Positions 26,039-33,410 of a stretch of DNA of 64,000 nucleotides are shown one piece after another. The notes under the pieces are model-generated. The model worked only from the letters and a program-made list of their open reading frames with translations. It ran no database searches and was not told the origin of the DNA. Positions within the stretch are counted from its first letter, which is position 1. Each line of letters starts with the position of its first letter. The stretch is from an uncultured delta proteobacterium (GTDB lineage Bacteria > Myxococcota_A > UBA9160 > JAFDET01). The stretch is taken from assembly GCA_947259215.1 (NCBI GenBank), contig CAMYLJ010000021.1, positions 1-64,000 of the forward strand, read 5' to 3'. The translations under genes were made by a program, and so were the position numbers.

Positions 26039-27343
26039 ATGGCCAGCGACGGACGCGCGCTCCCCGATCTGCTTGCCGTCGCGCCGCGCGGCCCCCTGGA
26101 TGCCGAGGTGCGCGTCCCCGGCTCGAAGAGCATCTCGAACCGCGCCCTGCTGGTGGCGGCCCTGGCCGAGGGCGAGAGCCGGCTCGAAGGCCTCCAGGCC
26201 AGCCAGGACATCGACGTCATGCGCGTGGCCCTGGCGGCCCTCGGCGCCGGCATCGTCCGCGACGACGCGGCGGGTCCGGACGCCTGGCGGGTCGCGGGAA
26301 CCGGCGGGCGCCTGCGCGCACCGACGGTGACCCTCGACGTGCGCGCCTCGGGCACGGCCGCGCGCTTCCTGATCGGGGTGGCCAGCCTGGTGCCCGGAAC
26401 CGTGCTGGTGGACGGCACGCCGCGGCTGCGGGAACGGCCGGTGGCCGACGTGGCCGACGCGCTCGGGCGTCTCGGCGCCCAGGTCGAGATCCTCGGGCGG
26501 GACGGCTGCCCGCCGGTGCGCGTGCGCGGGGGCAGTCTCGAGGGCGGAACCGCCAGCGTCGACGCGCGCCGCTCCAGCCAGACCGTCTCCTCCCTGCTGC
26601 TGGTCGCGCCCTACGCCCGCAAGGACGTGCGTCTCGAGCTGATGGACGGGGCGCTCGTCTCGCGTCGCTACGTGGACGTCACACTCGCCGTGATGCGCGA
26701 CTTCGGCGCGCGGGCGGCGTGGTCGGCGCCGGGGGTGCTGGAGGTGCGGGCGGGCGCAACCTACACGGGGCGCCGCTACGCCGTCGAGCCGGACGCGTCG
26801 GCGGCGGTCTACCCGCTCTGCGCCGCGGCCATCGCCGGCGGCCGCGTGCGGGTGCCGGGCCTGGCGGGCAACTCGCGCCAGGCCGATGTGGCGCTGCTCG
26901 AAGTGCTGGAGCGGATGGGCTGCCGCGTCGTGCGCGAGGCCGACGCGGTCGAGGTGTCGGGCCCCGTGGGCGGGCTCCGCGGCGTGGAGGCGGACCTGAA
27001 CGCCTTTCCCGACGCGGCCGTGGCCCTGGCCGTAGTGGCCGCCTTCGCCGACGGGCCTACCCGGATCCGGAACGTGGCCCACATGCGCCTCAAGGAGACG
27101 GACCGCCTGGCGGCCCTGGAGACGGAGCTGAGAAAGCTCGGCTGCGGCGCCCACGCGGATGCGGACTCCCTCGCCATCGAGCCCGGCCCGCTGCACGGCG
27201 CGGAGATCGACACCTACGACGACCACCGCATGGCCATGGCCTTCGCGTTGGCGGGCCTGAAGCTCCCCGGCGTCGAGATCCGGGACCCGGGCTGCGCGGC
27301 CAAGTCCTGGCCGAATTACTTCGAGGTGCTGGAGCGTCTGTAA
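26039..27343 (+). CDS. aroA: 3-phosphoshikimate 1-carboxyvinyltransferase (EPSP synthase)
   Basis: Transfers enolpyruvate from PEP to shikimate-3-phosphate in the chorismate pathway. The 434-residue protein has both halves of the inverse alpha-beta barrel. Substrate-site motifs seen: GSKSISNRALLVAALAEG, ASGTAARFLIG, LRERPVADVADALGRLG, SSQTVSSLLLVAPYA, and RLKETDRLAALETELRKLG with TYDDHRMAMAFALAGL near the end. The glyphosate-contact region reads ASGTAAR rather than the class I AGTAMR/AGNAGTAMRP type, so it may belong to a less inhibitor-sensitive group; that is only a guess. It is transcribed alone, divergent from the serine operon. Confidence 0.95.
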   Translation: MASDGRALPDLLAVAPRGPLDAEVRVPGSKSISNRALLVAALAEGESRLEGLQASQDIDVMRVALAALGAGIVRDDAAGPDAWRVAGTGGRLRAPTVTLDVRASGTAARFLIGVASLVPGTVLVDGTPRLRERPVADVADALGRLGAQVEILGRDGCPPVRVRGGSLEGGTASVDARRSSQTVSSLLLVAPYARKDVRLELMDGALVSRRYVDVTLAVMRDFGARAAWSAPGVLEVRAGATYTGRRYAVEPDASAAVYPLCAAAIAGGRVRVPGLAGNSRQADVALLEVLERMGCRVVREADAVEVSGPVGGLRGVEADLNAFPDAAVALAVVAAFADGPTRIRNVAHMRLKETDRLAALETELRKLGCGAHADADSLAIEPGPLHGAEIDTYDDHRMAMAFALAGLKLPGVEIRDPGCAAKSWPNYFEVLERL

Positions 27344-27379
27344 CCGGGAGGCGCCGGAGCGCCTATAGAATGAGGGGCG

Positions 27380-27616
27380 CTAGCCGGAGGAGCGCCGCAG
27401 CTCCTTGGGCGCGCGCGTGCGATAGAAGCGCCGGGGGCGATTGGTCAGCCAGCGCTCGTCCACGGTGGAAGCGCTGGCCTGCTCGGCGGGGGCGCCGCTG
27501 GCGCAGGCCGGGCTGCAGTACCAGACGCCGCGGGACTCCACCGACGCGAGCCCCAGGCTGGCGAGGCAGCGCGGACAGGAGCCGCTGTACGGGCGATAGT
27601 CGGTACGCGCGGTCAT
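27380..27616 (-). CDS. Small zinc-ribbon protein
   Basis: A 78-residue protein, start ATG 27616. CPRC (15-18) and YCSPAC form a treble-clef or ribbon-type metal site: GSCPRCLASLGLASVESRGV, then WYCSPACASG. A basic C-terminus (RPRRFYRTRAPKELRRSSG) may bind nucleic acid or membrane. It lies between aroA (convergent) and the divergent ABC operon. Function unknown; a longer upstream frame exists but lacks conserved-looking sequence. Confidence 0.6.
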   Translation of the reverse strand: MTARTDYRPYSGSCPRCLASLGLASVESRGVWYCSPACASGAPAEQASASTVDERWLTNRPRRFYRTRAPKELRRSSG

Positions 27617-27668
27617 GGGCGGGCGCAGGGTAGAGAGCGACCGCGAGAACGGCAAGCATCTGAGGAGC

Positions 27669-28409
27669 ATGGCGACAGACGATCCGACACGCGAGCGGCG
27701 CGGGTGCCGCATCCAGGCCCGGGAGCTCACCCGGCGCTTCGGCGATCACGTGGCCCTCGACGCCCTGTCCCTGGACGTGGCGCCCGGCGAGGCTTTCGGG
27801 CTGCTCGGCGCGAACGGCGCCGGCAAGACCACCTTCATCCGCCTCGTGACGGGCTACCTGGTTCCCACCACGGGCGAGGTGACGATCGACGGACTCTCGC
27901 CGGGGGGCGCGCCCCAAGCCGTGCACGCGCGCATCGGCTACGTGGCCGAGACCTCGCGCATCTACCCCGAGCTGCGGGTGCGCGGCTTCCTGCGCTTCGC
28001 GGGCGGGGTGCGCGGCCTGGCGGGCGACGTCCTGCACGAGGCGGTGGAGCGAACCCTCGAGCGATTCTCCCTCCGCGACGTGGCCGGGCGCATGGTGGGG
28101 AATCTCTCCAAGGGCTACCAGCAGCGGGTCTCCCTGGCCCAGGGCTTCCTGCACGATCCGCCGCTCGTGATCGTGGACGAGCCCTCCAGCGGACTCGACC
28201 CGCTCCAGCAGGGCGAGGTCCGCGCGGTGCTGGGCGCCGCCGGCGGCGAGCGCACGGTCCTGCTCTGCACACACGACCTGGCGGAAGCCCGCGAGCTGAC
28301 CCAGCGGGTAGCCGTGCTGCGAGCGGGACGGCTCGTGGCGCTGGGCCGCACCGAGGAGGTGCTCGGCGGCGACCCGCTCGCCCTCTTCCGGGAGGACGGC
28401 GCCCCGTGA
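27669..28409 (+). CDS. ABC transporter ATPase, GldA/NatA-like
   Basis: A 246-residue ABC ATPase: Walker A LLGANGAGKTTF, Q-loop region TGYLVPTTGE, signature LSKGYQQRVSLAQ, Walker B LVIVDEPSSGLDPLQ and switch His in LLCTHDLAEA. The LSKGYQQR signature and DPLQ box are typical of the ATPase of gliding-type (GldA) and multidrug/Nat exporters. The stop overlaps the GTG start of the permease (GTGA at 28406-28409) and a GldG-like subunit follows, so this is the motor of a three-gene system. In Bacteroidota Gld ABC proteins are needed for gliding or surface-protein export; in other phyla their cargo is unknown. The start is ATG 27669, close behind GAGGAG. Confidence 0.92.
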   Translation: MATDDPTRERRGCRIQARELTRRFGDHVALDALSLDVAPGEAFGLLGANGAGKTTFIRLVTGYLVPTTGEVTIDGLSPGGAPQAVHARIGYVAETSRIYPELRVRGFLRFAGGVRGLAGDVLHEAVERTLERFSLRDVAGRMVGNLSKGYQQRVSLAQGFLHDPPLVIVDEPSSGLDPLQQGEVRAVLGAAGGERTVLLCTHDLAEARELTQRVAVLRAGRLVALGRTEEVLGGDPLALFREDGAP

Positions 28410-29200
28410 TCCCGCTGCGCGCCCTCATCCGCAAGGAGCTGGCCGTCCTGTTCACGTCGCCCGTGGCGTACCTGACCCTCGCCATGGTGGGCGTCGTCAC
28501 GGCGCTGGTCTTCTTCGACCACCTGCGGGTCTACAACCAAACGCTCTTCGTGTGGGCGAGCACCACCATGGGCGGCTTCGAGACCGACACCATCCCCGAC
28601 TACATCAACCTGCGCACCCTGGTCTTCCTGCCGGTGATGGAGCAGCTGGCGCTGATGTTCATCGGACTCGTGCCGCTGGTGACCATGCGGGTCTTCTCCG
28701 AGGAGCGCGCCCGCGGCACCGACGAGCTGCTCGCGACGACCCAGCTCTCTCCCAACCAGATCGTCGCGGGCAAGTTCCTGGTGGCGTACCTCTTCGTCGC
28801 GATCATGCTGGCGGTGAGCTTCGTGTACCCGGCCACCTCGATCGTGACTGCCGGCCTCGGGCTGAAGCACCTGGTGGCCGTCTACGTCGGCCTCTTCACC
28901 CTGGGGATCGGAATCGCGTCCATCGGGCTCGTCTGCTCGGCCTGGACCACGAGCCAGCTCGTGGCCGCCGTCTCCGCCTACGCGGTGGCGTTCGTCGTGT
29001 ACGACTTCAGCTGGGCCACGGCGTTCGTGCGCGACCGGGAGTCGCTCGCCTCCCTGCTCGACGCCATCTCGATCCACCCGCGCTTCGGGGGCTTCGCCGA
29101 GGGGCTCGTAATCGGCGCGGACGTGGCCTACTTCGCCGCGCTGGCGCTCGTCTGCTTCGGCCTGGCCCGCGTGTCCCTGGACCTGGAGCGGGTGCGCTAG
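28406..29200 (+). CDS. ABC transporter permease, GldF-like
   Basis: A 264-residue ABC-2 type permease. The N-terminal coupling segment PLRALIRKELAVLFTSPVAY is the hallmark of GldF/NosY-like proteins, followed by about six membrane helices, including LALMFIGLVPLVTMRVFSEE and RGTDELLATTQLSPNQIV in the cytoplasmic turn. GTG 28406 overlaps the ATPase stop and has GGGAGG upstream. The next gene starts directly after its stop, so the three subunits are translationally linked. Confidence 0.9.
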   Translation: MIPLRALIRKELAVLFTSPVAYLTLAMVGVVTALVFFDHLRVYNQTLFVWASTTMGGFETDTIPDYINLRTLVFLPVMEQLALMFIGLVPLVTMRVFSEERARGTDELLATTQLSPNQIVAGKFLVAYLFVAIMLAVSFVYPATSIVTAGLGLKHLVAVYVGLFTLGIGIASIGLVCSAWTTSQLVAAVSAYAVAFVVYDFSWATAFVRDRESLASLLDAISIHPRFGGFAEGLVIGADVAYFAALALVCFGLARVSLDLERVR

Positions 29201-30730
29201 GTGCGGGAGCTCGGACTCGTCGGCGCCATCGCGATCGCCGCGGGCGTGGGCTCCTACTACGTCACCGGCGAGTTCGGGCGCTTCGGGCAGGTGAACGTCG
29301 CGCTCGGGGGGCTGGCGCTGGCGCTCTATGCGGTCCGCGCCCTGGGACGCATGCGTCGCCTGGGCGGCACGCCGGTGGCGCGCCGCATGCTGACCACGCG
29401 CGCCGCGCTGCTCGTGGCCGTGGTCGCCGCGGCGGTGGCACTCGAGCGCGGCGCGGCGCGCCTGGACCTGCGCTGGGACTGGACCCTCGACCGGCGCCAC
29501 GAGCTCTCGCCGGCCAGCCGCGACGCGCTGGCGGCGCTGCCGGACGGCCTGGTCGCGACGCTCTACTACGACGCGGAGGATCCGCGCATCCGCGGCACGC
29601 GGCTGCTGCTCGAGTCCTTCGCCACCAGCGGTCGCGTCCAGGTGCGCGAACGCGTGCTGGACGACGCTCTGGAGGACCTCGACCGCTTCGGCATCTCGTC
29701 GTCCAACAGCGTGCTGCTCGAGGTGGACGACCGCTGGGAGCTCGTCGGCCGGCCCAGCGAAGGCACCGTGTGGGAGGCGCTCGAGCGCCTGCGCGCGCTC
29801 GAGCGGCGCACCGTGGTGTACTACGCACGCGGCGCCGGCGAGGGCAACCTGCTGCGCAGCGACGCGCTCGGCTTCTCCGGGCTGGCCGCCGCCCTTCAGA
29901 CCGAGGGCTACCGGGTGCGCGACCTGGTGATGGCCGCGACGGACGCGATCCCACAGGACGCGGCGGCGCTGCTGGCGATCGCGCCGGAGCGACCCTGGCG
30001 GGAGGAGAGCGTGGCGCTCGTGGACGGCTACCTCGCTGGCGGCGGCGGGCTGGTGGCGCTGCTCGAGCCGGGCCGGGAGACGGGCCTCGAGCCGCTGCTG
30101 GAGCGCTGGGGCTTCGAGACGCCGGACGCGGTGGTGGTAGACCCGGCGTCGGGCCCGATCGAAGGCGGCGCGCCCGGCGTGAACCCCCTGGCCCACGCCT
30201 ACGACCGCGACCACCCGATCACGAAGCCCCTGGACGCGAACCGCATGGCCTTCTTCCTGGGCGCGCGGCCGGTGCGCGCCGCCCGCAAGCCGGAGCCCGA
30301 GGATCGGCTCTCGGTGCTCGTCCACTCGAGCCCACGCGCCTGGCTGTCGCGCGACTTCGAACGGATTGCGCGCGGCCTGCCGCCCCAAGATCGCGACGGC
30401 GCCCCGGACGACCGCCACCCGCTGGCCAGCGCCGGCCGCTATCCCCGCGGCGAACGCGAAGCGCGCGTCGTCGTCTTCGGCGACAGCCGCTTCGCGAGCA
30501 ACGGCCACCTGCGCGCGCTCTTCAACCTGGACCTGATCCTGAACAGCGTGAACTGGGTGGCCCAGCGCGCCGAAGGGCGGCTCACGCGGCGCCCGAACAT
30601 CCTGACCGAGATCCAGCAGCCGCTGACGCCGCAGGAGTCCCTCCGCATGTTCTACGGCGTGGGCCTGCTGATCCCGGAGCTGCTGCTGATGGCCGCCGCC
30701 ATCGCCTGGCTCCGCCAACGCAGCGCCTAG
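29201..30730 (+). CDS. GldG-like membrane/periplasmic ABC subunit
   Basis: A 509-residue protein starting at GTG 29201, immediately after the permease stop. Two N-terminal helices and one at ~65-82 precede a large periplasmic domain with the LDRRHELSPASRDALAALPD and VVYYARGAGEGNL segments found in the GldG/DUF4350-type family. One more helix closes the C-terminus (LIPELLLMAAAIAWL). The periplasmic part (~90-490) resembles a ThuA/GATase-like fold in relatives and is thought to bind a substrate or partner. The stop codon's last base is the first base of the large inverted repeat at 30730. Confidence 0.85.
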   Translation: MRELGLVGAIAIAAGVGSYYVTGEFGRFGQVNVALGGLALALYAVRALGRMRRLGGTPVARRMLTTRAALLVAVVAAAVALERGAARLDLRWDWTLDRRHELSPASRDALAALPDGLVATLYYDAEDPRIRGTRLLLESFATSGRVQVRERVLDDALEDLDRFGISSSNSVLLEVDDRWELVGRPSEGTVWEALERLRALERRTVVYYARGAGEGNLLRSDALGFSGLAAALQTEGYRVRDLVMAATDAIPQDAAALLAIAPERPWREESVALVDGYLAGGGGLVALLEPGRETGLEPLLERWGFETPDAVVVDPASGPIEGGAPGVNPLAHAYDRDHPITKPLDANRMAFFLGARPVRAARKPEPEDRLSVLVHSSPRAWLSRDFERIARGLPPQDRDGAPDDRHPLASAGRYPRGEREARVVVFGDSRFASNGHLRALFNLDLILNSVNWVAQRAEGRLTRRPNILTEIQQPLTPQESLRMFYGVGLLIPELLLMAAAIAWLRQRSA

Positions 30731-30798
30731 GGGACGTTGGTTCAGAAGTTCAGAAACTTCTCCTGCGGAAGTTTCTGAACTTCTGAACCAACGTCCCC
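30730..30798. repeat. 31-bp perfect inverted repeat with 7-base loop
   Basis: Left arm 30730-30760 begins GGGGACGTTGGTTCAGAAGT; right arm 30768-30798 is its exact reverse complement; the loop is TCCTGCG. Within each arm GTTCAGAA occurs twice in tandem. The arms are only about 45% GC in a ~70% GC region. It fills the gap between convergent gldG-like and exbD-like genes, starts inside the gldG-like stop codon and could end transcription from both sides. Length, perfection and odd base composition suggest a mobile palindromic (REP/MITE-like) element rather than an ordinary terminator. Confidence 0.9.
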
Positions 30799-30802
30799 TT
30801 TG

Positions 30803-31216
30803 TCAGCTGCCGGAGGTGGGCTTGGTCGCGAGGGCGATGCCGCGGGCGCCGGCCTGCTGGGCGACGTCGAGGATGTTGACGGCCGTGCCGAGCAGCACCT
30901 TGCGGTCGCCGCGCAGGATCACCAGCTTCTCGCGCGCCTGATCGAGGCGCTCCTTCAGCACTGCCGAGAGCTGCTCGTTGCTGACCACGCGCCCGTCTAC
31001 CTCGATCTCGCCGCGCTCGGTGACGGTCACCGTGACGCCGCTCGGGGTCGTGTCCGCCACCGCCGCCTCGGGCAGGTCCACCGTCTTGCCCTGACTCGAG
31101 ATCACGGACGTGGTGACCATGAAGATGATCAGAAGCACCAGGAAGACGTCGGTGAGCGGGGTGATGTTGATCTCGGCGATGATCTGGTCGTCGGCGAGAT
31201 CCTCGCTGCTATGCAT
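30803..31216 (-). CDS. exbD: ExbD/TolR-type biopolymer transport protein
   Basis: A 137-residue single-helix protein: short cytoplasmic N-terminus, INITPLTDVFLVLLIIFMVT (helix with the conserved functional Asp in LTDV), then a periplasmic domain (GEIEVDGRVVSNEQLS, LVILRGDRKVLLGTAVNILD). With the ExbB-like protein it forms the proton-driven stator that energises TonB- or Tol-type partners. ATG 31216 overlaps the end of the exbB-like gene by eight bases. A further upstream frame exists but includes no conserved sequence. Confidence 0.92.
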   Translation of the reverse strand: MHSSEDLADDQIIAEINITPLTDVFLVLLIIFMVTTSVISSQGKTVDLPEAAVADTTPSGVTVTVTERGEIEVDGRVVSNEQLSAVLKERLDQAREKLVILRGDRKVLLGTAVNILDVAQQAGARGIALATKPTSGS

Positions 31217-31904
31217 GCTGGGGCTGGGCACCCGGCACCTCCTGGGTCGGCGCATCCGGCGTGGGGGCGGCCGTGCCGCCCGCCGACTCCACGTAGAGCA
31301 GCGCCTGGACGAAGCGCTCGCACGCCCGCGCCAGCGTGTTGGCGATGTTGGTGACGCGCACGGACAGGTAGTTGAAGAAGAGCAGCGCGGTGATGGCCAC
31401 CGCCAGGCCCACCGCCGTGGCGACCAGTGCCTCGGAGATGCCGGCCGCTACCACCTCGAAGCCCCCCGCGCCCTCGGCCGCCATGGCCTGGAAGGCGCGG
31501 ATGATGCCGATCACGGTGCCGAAGAGGCCGACGTACGGGGCCAGGGAGCCCACGGTGCCGAGGATCCACAGGCCGCGTCGCAGGCCGTGCACCGACTCCT
31601 GGCGCGAGGTCGCCAGCACGCGGTCCAGGTCCTCGAGCGCGATGTTCTTCCAGCGCAGGCCGTCGAGGAAGATGTTGGCGGCCGGTGAGTCGGCCCGCTC
31701 GCAGAGCGAACGCACGGTGGCCACGTCGCGGCGCACGAGCGCGTCCACGACCTCGCGGGTCAGGGCCTTCGTGTGCGCGTCCATTCCCCGGTAGCGCCAG
31801 AAGCGCTCGAACACGATGCCCATGCAGACGATCGACGCGATCCCGAGCGGGATCGTCGTGTGCCAGGCCTGCCGCATCAGCTCCAGAATCTCGCCGGTTT
31901 CCAC
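31209..31904 (-). CDS. exbB: ExbB/TolQ/MotA-family proton channel
   Basis: A 231-residue inner-membrane protein with three helices (WHTTIPLGIASIVCMGIVFE; GTVGSLAPYVGLFGTVIGII; LVATAVGLAVAITALLFFNY). The second has the MotA/TolQ/ExbB signature GLFGTVIGI-RAF. It pairs with the ExbD-like protein to convert proton flow into motion. GTG 31904 is chosen because AGAGGAGG lies 6 bases upstream; a longer frame to 31949 lacks a ribosome site. It is divergent from the TonB-like gene, the likely partner. Confidence 0.92.
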   Translation of the reverse strand: METGEILELMRQAWHTTIPLGIASIVCMGIVFERFWRYRGMDAHTKALTREVVDALVRRDVATVRSLCERADSPAANIFLDGLRWKNIALEDLDRVLATSRQESVHGLRRGLWILGTVGSLAPYVGLFGTVIGIIRAFQAMAAEGAGGFEVVAAGISEALVATAVGLAVAITALLFFNYLSVRVTNIANTLARACERFVQALLYVESAGGTAAPTPDAPTQEVPGAQPQHA

Positions 31905-32228
31905 GGCTGCCTCCTCTCGCCCCTTCGACCCTTCCCCGGGATGCCGCACGCTCCGAACGGTCTTGCGCGCAACGCATCAGGGTAGCTGAGAACATTGACA
32001 CCCTCGACCCCCTCACGTACGTTTTTCGTTCCTGGGACGGGGCGTTAGCGCGGCGAAGCGTTCGAATAACCCCGGTCCATGCCGCGTCGAACCGGGGTCA
32101 TTTCGACGGGGTCGTCGAAGCGTCGCAAAGACCGGGCATTGGCCCGAGGCCTGCAAGCGCAAGAGCCGGAAGGCGCTGCGCAGGCGACGGGAAGCCGATC
32201 GAAAGCGACGCGGGAGAGAGCGGACAGG
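31905..32228 (+). promoter_or_regulatory. Divergent intergenic region with a sigma-70-like promoter
   Basis: TTGACA (31995-32000), 17 bases, then TACGTT (32018-32023) point rightward toward the TonB-like gene: a perfect -35 and a modest -10. A frame is open before ATG 32229 but has low coding quality. No convincing leftward promoter for the exbBD genes was found. No other gene is visible. Confidence 0.45.
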
Positions 32229-33410
32229 ATGATCGGAGAGTCCAGCGAAGACCTCGTCGTGCGGCGGCGGCAGCGACGCGGGTCGCCCATGCGCACCGCC
32301 CGTGTGGGGGTTGCCCTCCATACTCAGGCCGCTGGCGCGGGTGCGGCTGCGATCGACTTCCCCGGCATCCTGATCCCGGATGAAGAGAGCGAACGCAGCC
32401 GCTGGATCAGCTCCGGGATCGCGCTGCTGGTGCACGCCTCCGTGGTGGGCCTCATCCTGCTCATCGGCTGGCTGGCGCCCGAGGAGATCAAGGAGAAGCT
32501 GATCCCGGTGCGGATCCTGAACGAGCCGCCGGCCGCGAAGAGCGATCCGGCGCCGGCGCGGCGGGTGCTGGCGGAGCGCCGCTCCCGCGTCTTCCAGCCC
32601 CAGGCCCAGGCCGTGAAGCCCCAGGTGGAGAACCCGCGGGTCGTGGCCCGCGCCGCACCCCAGGTCGCCTCCCAGAAGATCGAGATGAATGCCGTGAACC
32701 AGGTGGCAGCGCCCCGGCAGGTAAGCCGCAGGGCCGTCTCGGTGGAGAAGGTGTCCGCAGTGCGTTCGGCCGCGCCCCAGGCGGTGCAGGGCCGCGTCGA
32801 CGTGGGCGCGACCTCCGGACCGGCCCTCAAGGGCCCGATCGAGGTGGACGCTCCGGTCGGCGCCTCGGTAGGTCCGCGCCAGGTGGCCCGCGTGGGGAAC
32901 ACCATCGGCACGGGTACGGTGAGGCTCGGCGACGGCTCGTCCGTTCAGGAAGGCATCGATTCGAACCGCGACGTCCTCGGCTCGGCGACCGGCCCGCGCC
33001 TGGCCGACGTGCGCGCCAACGTGGGCGAGGGCCTGATGGACGGCAGCGGCGGCACCGGCGCGGGCGGCCAGGCTGGCGTGACCTTCGGCCAGTGCTTCAA
33101 GCGTCCCGAGGTGCAGGAGTACTGGAACGTGATCCACCGTCGCATGCGCTCGCGCTGGGTGCTGCCGCCGGACGTGCCCGCCAACCAGCAGATCCGGCTC
33201 CGCTTCAGCCTCGACGCCGCCGGCTCGGCCCACGGTGTGGAGCTCGTGCCGGGCGGCGACCCGCGTCTCGGTCGCAGCGCCGTCGACGCCCTGCGCAGCG
33301 CCGCGCCCTTCCCGCCCATGGGCGATCGCGTCCGCTGCCTCTCCGGCGCGCCGATCGTCGGCACCTTCCGAAACCCGCTGGGCGGCACTGGGACGGGTGG
33401 TGGCCGCTAG
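32229..33410 (+). CDS. TonB/TolA-like energy-transducing protein
   Basis: A 393-residue protein. A short cytoplasmic N-terminus precedes one membrane helix (SSGIALLVHASVVGLILLIG). A periplasmic spacer of ~220 residues, rich in Ala, Val, Pro and Gln, follows (PQAQAVKPQVENPRVV, QVAAPRQVSRRAVSVEKVSA). The globular C-terminus has the TonB/TolA pattern EYWNVIHRRMRSRWVLPPDV and IRLRFSLDAAGSAHGVELV, with two Cys (FGQCFKRP; RVRCLSG) possibly bonded. It is the natural partner of the divergent ExbB/ExbD. Its stop overlaps the start of the giant repeat protein, implying coupled translation and a working link. The ATG 32229 start is a choice; an earlier in-frame ATG (32079) would add 50 basic residues. 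Confidence 0.88.
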   Translation: MIGESSEDLVVRRRQRRGSPMRTARVGVALHTQAAGAGAAAIDFPGILIPDEESERSRWISSGIALLVHASVVGLILLIGWLAPEEIKEKLIPVRILNEPPAAKSDPAPARRVLAERRSRVFQPQAQAVKPQVENPRVVARAAPQVASQKIEMNAVNQVAAPRQVSRRAVSVEKVSAVRSAAPQAVQGRVDVGATSGPALKGPIEVDAPVGASVGPRQVARVGNTIGTGTVRLGDGSSVQEGIDSNRDVLGSATGPRLADVRANVGEGLMDGSGGTGAGGQAGVTFGQCFKRPEVQEYWNVIHRRMRSRWVLPPDVPANQQIRLRFSLDAAGSAHGVELVPGGDPRLGRSAVDALRSAAPFPPMGDRVRCLSGAPIVGTFRNPLGGTGTGGGR

